A stretch of DNA of 64,000 bases from Oscillospiraceae bacterium (lineage in GTDB: Bacteria; Bacillota; Clostridia; Oscillospirales; Ruminococcaceae), in NCBI GenBank assembly GCA_015067145.1, contig SVNA01000001.1, positions 186,001-250,000 of the forward strand, given 5' to 3'. Of this stretch, positions 25,475 to 34,334 are shown piece after piece. A program made the translations under genes and the position numbers. The stretch's first letter is position 1. Every line of letters starts with the position of its first letter. The notes beneath the pieces are model-generated. The model had not been told where the DNA came from. It saw nothing but the letters and a program-made list of their open reading frames with translations, and did no database searches.

Positions 25475-27562
25475 ATGTTCGATTTTAACAAAGAATTTGG
25501 CTCGAAACTTTTCAGCGACACTGTTATGAAACAGCGTCTGAGACCCGAAATTTACGAAGCTGTGAGAAAAATAAGAGACGAAGGCATGGCATGGGACCCT
25601 GCTGTTGCTGACGAAGTTGCCGAAGCTATGAAAAACTGGGCAATGGAACTTGGTGCAACCCACTTTGTTCACTGGTTCTCCCCTCTCACCGGCACAAACA
25701 GCGGCCGTCACGACAGCTTTCTTGATGGCAGCAAAGACGGAAAGCCTATTATAAAATTCTCCGGCAAACTGCTTTCCAAAGGCGAAAGTGATGCTTCCAG
25801 CTTTCCGTCCGGGGGCTTACGCTCTACCTTTGAAGCACGCGGCTATACAGTATGGGATGTGACCAGCCCTTGCTATGTTCAGGGAACAACACTGTACATT
25901 CCAACAGCTTTTGCTGCTTTTACAGGTGAAGCCCTTGACCAGAAAACACCGCTGCTCCGCTCCACACAGGCTGTAAACAAGCAGGTTACAAAGGTTATGA
26001 ACCTGCTGGGCTTTGATGACATCAAATCGGTAAAACCAACAGTCGGTGCAGAACAGGAATATTTTCTTGTAGACAAAGAATACTACTCCAAACGTCTTGA
26101 TATAAAAATTACAGGCCGCACAATATTTGGTGCAAAGCCGCCTAAAGGCCAGGAGATGTGCAACCATTACTACGGCAGCACAAAGGACCGCGTGCGCGAC
26201 TATATGCGTGATGTCGACCGTCAGCTGTGGGAACTTGGTGTGCCAAGCAAAACCGAGCACAACGAGGCTGCCCCGGGTCAGTTTGAAGTTGCCTGTGTAT
26301 ACAGCGATGCAAATATCGCCTGTGACCACAACCAGATTGTTATGAACATTCTGCGTAAAACAAGTGTAAAACACGGCCTCGCATGTCTTCTCCACGAAAA
26401 ACCATTTGTCGGTATCAACGGCAGTGGCAAGCACGATAACTACTCTCTTGCCACAAATACAGGAGAAAATCTGCTGAGTCCCGGCCCTAACCCTGAAGAA
26501 AACATAAAATTTCTCATTACCCTTGCAGCATTTATCAAGGGGGTTGACGAACACGCAGACCTGCTGAGACTTTCTGCTGCAGTAAGCGGCAACGATTATC
26601 GTCTTGGTGCACACGAGGCACCGCCTGCTATTATCTCCATCTATCTTGGGGACTATCTGCAGGGCATCCTGCACAAAATCTCTCTCGGTGAGAATGCACA
26701 CAGCGAAGAACACCACAAGCAGATGAACCTTGGTGCAAAAGTTCTCTCTTCCTTTGAGCTTGATGAAAATGACCGCAACAGAACAAGTCCTTTTGCTTTT
26801 ACAGGTTCCAAATTCGAGTTCCGTATGGTTGGTTCTTCACAACCTATCGGATTTGTAAATACAGTTATCAACGCTCTTGTGGCTGTAAGCATGAAAGAGT
26901 TTGCGGCAGAACTTGAAAAAGCCGATGACAAGATTGCAAAAGCTTACGAAATCGTCGGTGATGTATACAAAAAACACAGCCGTGTTATATTCAACGGCAA
27001 CGGGTACTCAGAAGAATGGGTTAAAGAAGCCGAAAGACGCGGACTTCCAAACATCAACTGTACAGTCGATGCAATCCCTGTTATTATCAAACCTGAGAAT
27101 ATAGAGTTTTTTGCAAAAGCACATACCTACAGCGAAGCTGAGTGCCATGCGAGATATGAAATTCTGCTGGAAAACTATGTAAAAACAATTACAGTTGAGC
27201 TTAACACAGCACTTGAAATGGTAAACCGCCTTTACCTGCCCGCAGGTGCAAGATATCTTGGCAAGCTTGCAGAGGGCAACCACTACTGTTACCAGACAAA
27301 TATTGTAAGCCAGGCAGCCATAAGACATCAGCAGCAGATTGCAAATCTTGTTGACGAAATTGCTGAAAACACCAAAAAACTGACAGCTTCTCTTGATGCT
27401 GCCCTCAGACACAGCGACATAATGGAAAAAGCCCGTGGGCTGTTCTTTGCTTTACGTGACGACCTTGGAACATTGAGGAAATATGTAGACAGTCTTGAAA
27501 CATATATGCCAAAGGACGAATGGCCGACACCAAGCTATACAGATTTACTGTTCTATCTGTAA
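25475..27562 (+). CDS. glnN: Glutamine synthetase type III
   Basis: 695 residues from the ATG at 25475 (GAGGTG site), the usual GSIII length; an in-frame extension to 25340 is not needed. WFSPLTGTNSGRHDSFLD is the GSIII N-terminal signature, VGAEQEYFLVDKEYY holds the first metal-binding glutamates, EHNEAAPGQFEVACVYSDAN and FVGINGSGKHDNYSL are the active-site blocks shared with all glutamine synthetases. It makes glutamine from glutamate, ammonia and ATP as a large homododecamer. Single gene with its own terminator. Confidence 0.95.
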   Translation: MFDFNKEFGSKLFSDTVMKQRLRPEIYEAVRKIRDEGMAWDPAVADEVAEAMKNWAMELGATHFVHWFSPLTGTNSGRHDSFLDGSKDGKPIIKFSGKLLSKGESDASSFPSGGLRSTFEARGYTVWDVTSPCYVQGTTLYIPTAFAAFTGEALDQKTPLLRSTQAVNKQVTKVMNLLGFDDIKSVKPTVGAEQEYFLVDKEYYSKRLDIKITGRTIFGAKPPKGQEMCNHYYGSTKDRVRDYMRDVDRQLWELGVPSKTEHNEAAPGQFEVACVYSDANIACDHNQIVMNILRKTSVKHGLACLLHEKPFVGINGSGKHDNYSLATNTGENLLSPGPNPEENIKFLITLAAFIKGVDEHADLLRLSAAVSGNDYRLGAHEAPPAIISIYLGDYLQGILHKISLGENAHSEEHHKQMNLGAKVLSSFELDENDRNRTSPFAFTGSKFEFRMVGSSQPIGFVNTVINALVAVSMKEFAAELEKADDKIAKAYEIVGDVYKKHSRVIFNGNGYSEEWVKEAERRGLPNINCTVDAIPVIIKPENIEFFAKAHTYSEAECHARYEILLENYVKTITVELNTALEMVNRLYLPAGARYLGKLAEGNHYCYQTNIVSQAAIRHQQQIANLVDEIAENTKKLTASLDAALRHSDIMEKARGLFFALRDDLGTLRKYVDSLETYMPKDEWPTPSYTDLLFYL

Positions 27563-27586
27563 TAAAACAATTCAACAAATATACAA

Positions 27587-27612
27587 AAAGCCGATGCTGA
27601 TGCATCGGCTTT
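27587..27612 (+). terminator. Terminator of glutamine synthetase III
   Basis: 11-bp stem AAAGCCGATGC / GCATCGGCTTT with a TGAT loop, followed by AATTTTTT; also usable by the convergent cobO unit. Confidence 0.85.
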
Positions 27613-27624
27613 AATTTTTTCTTT

Positions 27625-28149
27625 TTAATTTTCAATACCTTTTCTGGAATTTATGCCTTTATCAAACGGATGTTTGATTTTCTTTACTTCAGAGATATAG
27701 TCTGCAAGTTCGCAGAGTTCCGCACTTGGATTTCTGCCTGTGAGAACAACCTCCAGTTTTTCAGGTTTGTTTCTCAAAAATTCAAGTGCTTTTTCATTGT
27801 CTATAAACTGCAGCTCAAAGCAGGACATAAACTCATCCATAACCAGCATATCTGCATCGCATTCAGTCGCAAGCTGTACCGCTGTTTCAAACTGACGTGT
27901 ATATGCAGCTTTAGCTTCTGCTTTTTCTTCTTCGGTCATATTCCAGACAAAGCCAAAGTTCTTTTCGCAGAAAACGAGCTGAAGATTTGGTATTCCGCGG
28001 AGAATTTTAAGCTCGCTGGAGTAATCACCTTTCATAAACTGTGTGAGAACAACCTTCATGCCGCTGCCAAGTGCACGCACTGTAAGGCCCATGGATGCAG
28101 TTGTTTTGCCCTTGCCGTCACCACAATAAATATGGATTAAACCTTTCAT
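27625..28149 (-). CDS. cobO: Cob(I)yrinic acid a,c-diamide adenosyltransferase (CobO/BtuR type)
   Basis: 174 residues. IYCGDGKGKTTASMGLTVRA is the inverted P-loop used to bind ATP in CobA/CobO/BtuR enzymes; LVMDEFMSC and VLTGRNPSAELCELADYISE are also typical. It transfers the adenosyl group of ATP to cobalt to make adenosyl-corrinoids. AGGAGG site. It is 25 bases downstream of citXG on the same strand and may be the last gene of the citrate lyase operon, although no other cobalamin gene is in the window. Confidence 0.9.
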   Translation of the reverse strand: MKGLIHIYCGDGKGKTTASMGLTVRALGSGMKVVLTQFMKGDYSSELKILRGIPNLQLVFCEKNFGFVWNMTEEEKAEAKAAYTRQFETAVQLATECDADMLVMDEFMSCFELQFIDNEKALEFLRNKPEKLEVVLTGRNPSAELCELADYISEVKKIKHPFDKGINSRKGIEN

Positions 28150-28174
28150 TTATCTTTCCTCCTGTTATTTTGCT

Positions 28175-29482
28175 CTATTCGCTGATAAAGTACAGCAAAA
28201 AACATATTGCCAGCAAATCTGCACAGCCACCCGGGCTGATATTGAGATTTACAAATTCTTCGTTAAGTTTTTGGATGCTATCTGTACTGTTGTCACTTTG
28301 CAGAATATCTTTTACTTTATTCTGCACATTTTCAAGTGTTTTTACATCAGAGCGTTTGATTATATTGGTGTCCTGAACCTCGCTGATAAATTTAAGTAGC
28401 ACCTTTGCACCCGCTTCGTCCACGGACACACCACTGTCAAGCAGTTCTCTGAGCATTGGAAAAGCCGCTTTCACCGCAGGGTAACCTGCTGCAGCCTGAC
28501 CGCGTATGCCCTTGATATTATGTTCTCTGAAGACCTGTTTGCCAAAGGATTTATGCACGTTCTGATTTTCAAAATCCGCCATGGAAAGCTGTGCCATATC
28601 TGCACACAGGTTCAGAATGCTCTCTGCCGATGCGTTTTTGCCGTTTTCCGACAGATACGCCGTTGCTGCTACAATCAGTCCAAAGGAAAAAATTGCACCT
28701 TTATGGGTGTTTACACCAGATGTGTGCTGATACATTTTATTTTCAGCTTCAAGTCCGAGATATCTCAGATTGCTGAAAAGAAACTGTGGTGTTTTATCGC
28801 TTAGTTCAACAGCTTTCAGTGCACATTTTTTAAAGTAGGCATAAAGTGCTGTAGAGCTATTGATAAATGTGTAGAAATCCATATCTTTGTGGGAGCCATT
28901 GTCTGCTCTGTCCACAAGACCCGGTTTCGGTGTAACAGAAACCTCGTACATCAAAGCTTTTACTGCCTGCTGTGCAAGATGGTCTGCATACATATTGTTG
29001 AAGTAATCACAGATGCAACTTATAAAATGCTGCTGCAGTTCCTCCACGCTGTGCTTTCGGGAGCGGGCACAACCGCTGCCCTCGCTGCCGCAGATCATAC
29101 AGTTTCTGCCGCCCATGCCTATATCACCACGGCTCACTTTTTCGCCGTCCGGTTTGATAACATCTATATCAAACAATCTGCCCAGCTCAAAGTTATCCTC
29201 AATCTGAACCATAAGGTGTTTGATTTCAAGAGGATTTTCATTTAGCTGAATATACCCTTCAACACCTGTTTTTTTGATATGCTGTTCAGCTTTTATGATT
29301 TCTATACCATTCTGCTCAAGAAGTCTGTAAATTTTTGAAACCCCTTCAGCATAGGCTCTCATTATGCAATCTGAAAATTTATACGGACCTGCAATATTCA
29401 TTGTAAAGCAGACAAGACATGTGCAGTTTTTCAGCATTTCTTCCTGTCTCTGCACCCTTGTTTCCCTTGCTGTGAGCATCAT
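28175..29482 (-). CDS. citG: CitX-CitG fusion: citrate lyase prosthetic-group synthesis and transfer
   Basis: 435 residues, two enzymes in one chain. The CitX part (about 1-155) holds GRLFDIDVIKPDGEKVSRGD and GGRNCMICGSEGSGCARSRK; it attaches the prosthetic group to the acyl carrier protein. The CitG part (about 165-435) holds MYEVSVTPKPGLVDRADNGS, VNTHKGAIFSFG and IRGQAAAGYP; it builds 2'-(5''-triphosphoribosyl)-3'-dephospho-CoA. The start is doubtful: ATG 29482 has no ribosome binding site, and CitX homology seems to continue upstream in the same frame for about 16 codons without any ATG, GTG or TTG. Same strand as citC and citDEF. Confidence 0.88.
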   Translation of the reverse strand: MMLTARETRVQRQEEMLKNCTCLVCFTMNIAGPYKFSDCIMRAYAEGVSKIYRLLEQNGIEIIKAEQHIKKTGVEGYIQLNENPLEIKHLMVQIEDNFELGRLFDIDVIKPDGEKVSRGDIGMGGRNCMICGSEGSGCARSRKHSVEELQQHFISCICDYFNNMYADHLAQQAVKALMYEVSVTPKPGLVDRADNGSHKDMDFYTFINSSTALYAYFKKCALKAVELSDKTPQFLFSNLRYLGLEAENKMYQHTSGVNTHKGAIFSFGLIVAATAYLSENGKNASAESILNLCADMAQLSMADFENQNVHKSFGKQVFREHNIKGIRGQAAAGYPAVKAAFPMLRELLDSGVSVDEAGAKVLLKFISEVQDTNIIKRSDVKTLENVQNKVKDILQSDNSTDSIQKLNEEFVNLNISPGGCADLLAICFLLYFISE

Positions 29483-29531
29483 TGGCAGATCTACGTAGTT
29501 TTCATGATTTTTTAATTTTTCTATTTCAACG

Positions 29532-30545
29532 CTACTTTTTATAACGGTAACCTTCTTTTTCTAAATATTCATAAGTTGTAGGCGGCACAAGATTTTTTGT
29601 GCCCTCAATATCACCTTTGTGGAGATAATCACGGACAACAGAAGCACTGATTGCCCTGCCGTCAAATTCTTTTCTTGGAATTTCAATTACCTCGATGCCA
29701 TAGGAAGAAAGCACTGCTTTCATCTGCTGATTGTATGCGTTTGTAACCTGACAGGTTGGCTCTGTGCCTACAAAGCGTTTTGATATATTCATCTTCTTTG
29801 CAAAGTGCTCACAGAAAATTTTAAGGTCGAGAATGCAGTTTGCATCCTCTGCTTTTGAGATATCTTTAATAAAATATGTCGGGAACACAGCAGAAGATAT
29901 CAGATAGTCGCTTGTCTGGTGAACGATAACATTTGGGATATCTTCAACGCCATTTTTTACAAGCTCATATCGCACTGCTGCCGGAAACTCACTTTTATCC
30001 TCGCTGAGAACAAAAAGATGCAGTGTATCACACTGATTTGCCGCTGTCTCCACAAGATAGCGGTGGCCGTTTGTAAACGGATTGCAGTTCATAACAATAG
30101 CACCGATATTTTCACCGCTTTCGCCTTTTGGCAGGCTGTCGATGTATTTGTCAATACCGTTTCTTTCATTTTCCATAAGGAGAATATCTTCTGTCTGTGT
30201 GATTGGATAAAAGCCCATATCACTGAACATCTGATAGTTCTTTGGTTTTGTGAAAAGAAAAAGGTGTTTTATTCCCTTTTCATTTGCACGGTTTATCATA
30301 AGGGTAACAACCCTTGGGGAAAGCCCGTATCCCTGATAGTTTTCGGACACGGCAACACACTTTAATACATTTGCATGGAGAGAGCATGTTGCGGCAATAT
30401 TGCCGTCACCATCAACAAGATTGCAGGTTTCTTCAATCTGGTCGTCATATCTCAAATCCTGTTTTGCCAGGAATTCTTCAAGTTTTCTGCGTTTACGGGG
30501 ATTTAAAGGTGAACCGAACTCCTCGTAAAAATTGGTATATTCCAT
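29532..30545 (-). CDS. citC: [Citrate (pro-3S)-lyase] ligase
   Basis: 337 residues. An N-terminal acetyltransferase-like segment (ATCSLHANVLKCVAVSENYQ) precedes the nucleotidyltransferase-type ligase domain with GAIVMNCNPFTNGHRYLVE, the HxGH-like ATP site, and RFVGTEPTC. The enzyme acetylates the thiol of the citrate lyase prosthetic group using acetate and ATP, switching the lyase on. GGAGGAG site. It is separated from citF by about 100 bases that contain a strong hairpin. Confidence 0.92.
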   Translation of the reverse strand: MEYTNFYEEFGSPLNPRKRRKLEEFLAKQDLRYDDQIEETCNLVDGDGNIAATCSLHANVLKCVAVSENYQGYGLSPRVVTLMINRANEKGIKHLFLFTKPKNYQMFSDMGFYPITQTEDILLMENERNGIDKYIDSLPKGESGENIGAIVMNCNPFTNGHRYLVETAANQCDTLHLFVLSEDKSEFPAAVRYELVKNGVEDIPNVIVHQTSDYLISSAVFPTYFIKDISKAEDANCILDLKIFCEHFAKKMNISKRFVGTEPTCQVTNAYNQQMKAVLSSYGIEVIEIPRKEFDGRAISASVVRDYLHKGDIEGTKNLVPPTTYEYLEKEGYRYKK

Positions 30546-30575
30546 TTCGCTCCTCCAAAAGTAGTTATTTTAACA

Positions 30576-30605
30576 GAAACCCTACCACCTAAGTGATAGG
30601 GTTTC
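30576..30605 (-). promoter_or_regulatory. Intercistronic hairpin between citF and citC
   Basis: GAAACCCTA-c-CAC / GTG-a-TAGGGTTTC: a 9-bp perfect stem, one mismatch, 3 more pairs and a CTAA loop. On the minus strand it is followed only by TGTTAAAAT, so it is a weak terminator or a processing/stabilising element that would raise citDEF over citC-citXG. Confidence 0.6.
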
Positions 30606-30646
30606 CGCTACTTATATTATAACTCAATTATTAATCCGTTACAACA

Positions 30647-32053
30647 TTACTGTGTAACAACCTTTTTGATTGTGTCGATAACAGTGCCGTCTCTGTAAAG
30701 AACTTTAGCAACAACTCTGTCTTCATCAAGTTTGATTGGCTGTGGAACGCCTGTGATTTTTTCTGCGATTGCTTTGAGTTCATCGATTTCAACAACCGGG
30801 AGGCCAGCTTTAACGAGTTTTTCCTTGAGTTCCGGTCTGTTAGGGTTAACAGCGATACCTCTCTGTGTTACAACTACGTCTACTGTGGAACCCGGTGTTG
30901 TGATGCATGTTACGCGGTCAACGATAAGTGGAAGACGTGCACGAACAAGCGGAGCGATGATGATTGCAAGTTTGGAACCTGCTGCTGTGTCAGCATGGCC
31001 GCCGGAACCGCCCATAATGTAACCGTTGGAGTCTGTGTGTACGTTTACGTTGAAATCAAGGTCAACCTGTGTTGCACCAAGGAGAACAACGTCGAGGCTG
31101 TTAACAGCAGAGCCGTTTACGCCTGCGTACTGACTTGCAGAAACTTCCATGTGGTTAGGGTTGTTTTTGATGGATTCTACAGCATCAAGGTCGAAGCACT
31201 GAACGTCGATAAGAGCTTTGAAGCAGCCTTCGTTAAGCATTTCTACCATATATTTTGTGATACCGCCCATACCAAAGCTGCCTTTGATACCATCTTCCAG
31301 CATCATTTCTTTGATGTATTTTGCAGCAGCAAGTGTTGCACCGCCAGCACCTGTCTGGAAGGAGAAACCGTCTTTGAGAAGACCGGAAGCTTTTACAACT
31401 TTAGCTGCATACTGAGCCATTTTGAGACCTACAGGGTCTTTTGTGATTTTTGTTGTACCGGAAACGATACCGCTTGGTTCACCGATTTTGTCAACTACAA
31501 CAACGTGGTCAACATAAACTTCAGGGATGGAGAAGCCAACAACAGGATATTCAACAAGGTTGTCTGTGATACATACAACTTTGTCTGCGTTGTAAGCGTC
31601 TGCAAAAGCATAACCCATGGAACCGCAGGCAGATTTGCCGTATTTACCTGTCATGTTACCACGGTTGTCAGCTGTTGGTGCTGCAACAAAAGCAACGTCA
31701 ATATGGCTTGTGCCTTTTTCCATATCAGAAGGACGGCCGCCGTGGCTGCGGAAGATAACCGGATTTTCCATAACGCCTTCGCTGATAGCTTTACCAACTT
31801 TTGCACCCATATAGTTACATTCAAGACCTGTAACCACGCCATTTTTGATATGTTCGATGATTGGTGCGTGTGTATCGAAAACGCTGGATGCGTTAACTGT
31901 GATGTTTTTGATGCCCATTGCAGCAACTTCGTCCAGAACCATATTGAGAACGTAGTCACCGTTTCTCATATGGTGGTGGAAAGAGATTGTCATGCCATCT
32001 TTGAGACCGCATGCTTCAATAGCTTCTCTGATAGAGCCGATTAACTTACTCAT
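30647..32053 (-). CDS. citF: Citrate lyase alpha subunit (citrate:acyl carrier protein transferase)
   Basis: 468 residues from ATG 32053, chosen for GGAGGT upstream; the 32125 start lies inside citE. DGMTISFHHHMRNGDYVLNM, IDVAFVAAPTADNRGN, GFSFQTGAGGATLA and GVNGSAVNSLDVVLLGATQ line up with E. coli CitF, but the first 40 or so residues of that protein are missing. It moves the activated acyl group from acetyl-ACP to citryl-ACP. Overlaps the end of citE by 8 bases, implying coupled translation and fixed subunit ratio. Confidence 0.93.
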   Translation of the reverse strand: MSKLIGSIREAIEACGLKDGMTISFHHHMRNGDYVLNMVLDEVAAMGIKNITVNASSVFDTHAPIIEHIKNGVVTGLECNYMGAKVGKAISEGVMENPVIFRSHGGRPSDMEKGTSHIDVAFVAAPTADNRGNMTGKYGKSACGSMGYAFADAYNADKVVCITDNLVEYPVVGFSIPEVYVDHVVVVDKIGEPSGIVSGTTKITKDPVGLKMAQYAAKVVKASGLLKDGFSFQTGAGGATLAAAKYIKEMMLEDGIKGSFGMGGITKYMVEMLNEGCFKALIDVQCFDLDAVESIKNNPNHMEVSASQYAGVNGSAVNSLDVVLLGATQVDLDFNVNVHTDSNGYIMGGSGGHADTAAGSKLAIIIAPLVRARLPLIVDRVTCITTPGSTVDVVVTQRGIAVNPNRPELKEKLVKAGLPVVEIDELKAIAEKITGVPQPIKLDEDRVVAKVLYRDGTVIDTIKKVVTQ

Positions 32054-32924
32054 GGTCTGTACCTCCGTAAATTGCTTTTTCCATTTCGATAACCTGTTTT
32101 GCTCTGTTAACGATAGGTGCGTCAATCATTTTGCCTCTGAGGGAAACAACGCCGCGGCCCATACGTTTTGCTTCTTCGATGATGTCGAGAACTTCGTGTG
32201 CATATTCGATTTCAGCTTTTGTTGGGCTGAATACTTCGTTGATACCTTCAACGTGACGTGGAGAGATGGAAACTTTGCCAGTAAAGCCGAGAGCTTTTGC
32301 AAAGCGTGCATCTTTGTAGAGACCTTCGATATCTTCAACATCTGTAAACGGTGTGTCGTATACGTCTACACCGCAAGCTCTTGCTGCTGTAACAAGTCTC
32401 TGGCGGCAGTAAAGAATTTCTGCACCTTCTTTTGTTCTTACACAGCGGAGGTCAGCTGTGAGGTCTTCTGCACCAAGGAACATAGCTGTTACACGTTCGT
32501 CACAGCCGGCAATAAGAAATGCGTTTTCAACACCCATTGTTGTTTCGATAAGGGTGATGATTTTTACAGTATTTTTTTCCATACCGCATTTTTCTTCGAT
32601 GCCTGCGATATATTCGCTTACCTTTTTAACGTCTTCAGGACCGTTAACCTTAGGAAGCATGATCATATCAGGTTTGTGTGGCACGATTTCATCAAGGTCT
32701 TTGTACCAGAAATCTGTGTCAACAGGGTTAATACGGATAACAATTTCGCAGCCTTTAAGGCCAAGATGTTTGAGTGTATTTCTAACAAGAATTCTTGCAG
32801 AGTCTTTTTCTGCAGGAGATACAGCATCTTCAAGATCGAGAATGATGCTGTCTGCACCGAGAATATCACCGTTAACGATAAGGCTTGGTGTGTTACCTGG
32901 AATAAAAAGCATTGAACGTCTCAT
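32046..32924 (-). CDS. citE: Citrate lyase beta subunit (citryl-ACP oxaloacetate-lyase)
   Basis: 292 residues, TIM-barrel HpcH/HpaI aldolase family. RRSMLFIPGNTPSLI at the start, ADSIILDLEDAVSPAEKDSA (metal/substrate acids), ITLIETTMGVENAF and MFLGAEDLTADL are the CitE signature. It cleaves citryl-ACP to acetyl-ACP and oxaloacetate. GGGGG-type site; starts 1 base after citD stops. Confidence 0.95.
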   Translation of the reverse strand: MRRSMLFIPGNTPSLIVNGDILGADSIILDLEDAVSPAEKDSARILVRNTLKHLGLKGCEIVIRINPVDTDFWYKDLDEIVPHKPDMIMLPKVNGPEDVKKVSEYIAGIEEKCGMEKNTVKIITLIETTMGVENAFLIAGCDERVTAMFLGAEDLTADLRCVRTKEGAEILYCRQRLVTAARACGVDVYDTPFTDVEDIEGLYKDARFAKALGFTGKVSISPRHVEGINEVFSPTKAEIEYAHEVLDIIEEAKRMGRGVVSLRGKMIDAPIVNRAKQVIEMEKAIYGGTDHE

Positions 32925-32925
32925 A

Positions 32926-33195
32926 TTAATTGTCCCCCTGTGCTCTCTTTAATGCAGTTTCCACTCTTGCACGGATTGTGCAGTCGATAGCACCTCTGTC
33001 ATTTACAGAAACTTTTGCGTTTGTAACTTCATTTTCTGCCAGCACTTCCATAACAGAAGCTTTGATTGCATCGCCAAACTGTGTCAAAACAACAGATTCG
33101 AGTACGATTTCGATACCTACTTCGTTTGGACTTACCTGTACGTATGCATCGCTGGATTCCAATGTGCCTGCAACGGCATTTTTCACGATTTTCAT
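32926..33195 (-). CDS. citD: Citrate lyase gamma subunit (acyl carrier protein)
   Basis: 89 residues. AVAGTLESSD contains Ser14, the site that carries the phosphoribosyl-dephospho-CoA group; FGDAIKASVMEVL and DDRGAIDC-like NDRGAIDCTIRARVE complete the family pattern. First gene of the minus-strand cit operon, with GGAGGT just upstream. Confidence 0.95.
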   Translation of the reverse strand: MKIVKNAVAGTLESSDAYVQVSPNEVGIEIVLESVVLTQFGDAIKASVMEVLAENEVTNAKVSVNDRGAIDCTIRARVETALKRAQGDN

Positions 33196-33253
33196 AATGT
33201 ACCTCCATTAAATTTAAAATTGACTTATTTTTTGTTAAGTTGTATTATTTACT

Positions 33254-33299
33254 TATAATTTTATAATTATATAATATACCAAAAACTATCGTATGTCTA
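33254..33299. promoter_or_regulatory. Divergent cit/lysR control region with promoter and AT palindrome
   Basis: On the minus strand TAGACA (33299-33294), 17 bases, TATTAT (33276-33271) can drive citD. ATAATTTTATAATTAT (33254-33269) is a near-palindrome with the T-N11-A pattern of LysR boxes. A LysR-family regulator normally binds such a site in the divergent promoter region. Confidence 0.5.
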
Positions 33300-33372
33300 A
33301 TATATATACTTCATTTAGACTATGAAATAAAGTTATCATTTTCGATGCATCTATAAAAGAAGGTGATTTGTA

Positions 33373-34314
33373 ATGCTTCTTAAAGAACTTAAATATGTGC
33401 TGGCAATACACACATACGGCACAATGGCAAAGGCAAGCCAGCATCTTTACATATCCCAGCCTGCCCTGAGTAAATACATACAAAATCTTGAAGATACGCT
33501 CAATGTAGAGCTTTTCCACCGCAACAACGGCAGACTGAGCCTTACCTTTGCAGGGGAACAGTATGTTTCTGCTGCAACAAAAATGCTGGAAATTTTCGAA
33601 CATCTGGAAAACGAACTCTCCGATGTACAGAATGCCGCAAAGGGCAGAATCCGCCTTGGTATTGCTACCTACCGCGGTCCTTATCTGCTGCCTAAGGTTA
33701 TCTCAAAATTTCATCGTGAATACCCAAGCATCGATCTGAATGTTACCGAAGAAAGTGCCGAAAATCTGGAACAGATGCTCAGCCGCGGTGAACTGGATAT
33801 AGCAATTCTCAATATTCCGTTATCTCTGTCAAACCTTGAATACACACCTATTCTGGAAGAAGAAATTCTTCTGGCTATACCACCTGACCATCCAAAAGCA
33901 GATATGGGTATAGAAAAGGAAGGCTGTAAATATCCGTGGATAGATCTGAAACATTTTGAAAATGACTCCTATGTTCTTCTTAAGCCTCATTTCAAATCCA
34001 GACAGATAACAAATGCTGTACTGAACACCATTAACTTTGCACCTAAAAGCGTTATCGAAACCGGTAATATCAACACCGGATACCGCCTTGCCGCAAATGG
34101 CTACGGCGTAACATTTATCCCGGAAACCTATGTAAACAACTCTTCTTCCAGCGTTAAGGCCAAAACATTTTCCTTTGGCAATCCTTGCACCAAAATCACA
34201 TTGGCTGTTGTTTACAAAAAAGACGCCTATATGAGCAAAGCCTGTCAGATTTTCCTTGATATGATTAAAGAATTCTATATGGGTACCGATAAAACCCGTC
34301 CGGAAAATGTGTAA
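33373..34314 (+). CDS. LysR family transcriptional regulator, divergent from citrate lyase operon
   Basis: 313 residues. The N-terminal helix-turn-helix reads GTMAKASQHLYISQPALSKY, followed by the linker helix and a periplasmic-binding-like effector domain (GRIRLGIATYRGPYLLPKVI). It is transcribed away from citDEF with 177 bases between, the standard arrangement for a LysR activator of that operon; citrate or a related acid is the likely effector, by inference. The membrane protein gene that follows 20 bases later may share its mRNA. Confidence 0.9.
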   Translation: MLLKELKYVLAIHTYGTMAKASQHLYISQPALSKYIQNLEDTLNVELFHRNNGRLSLTFAGEQYVSAATKMLEIFEHLENELSDVQNAAKGRIRLGIATYRGPYLLPKVISKFHREYPSIDLNVTEESAENLEQMLSRGELDIAILNIPLSLSNLEYTPILEEEILLAIPPDHPKADMGIEKEGCKYPWIDLKHFENDSYVLLKPHFKSRQITNAVLNTINFAPKSVIETGNINTGYRLAANGYGVTFIPETYVNNSSSSVKAKTFSFGNPCTKITLAVVYKKDAYMSKACQIFLDMIKEFYMGTDKTRPENV

Positions 34315-34334
34315 CAACTTAAAGGAGTTAATTT

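Noticed and set aside
30995-32915. Long frames antisense to citF and citE
   Set aside because: Shadows of well-identified citrate lyase genes with biased composition and no start signals.
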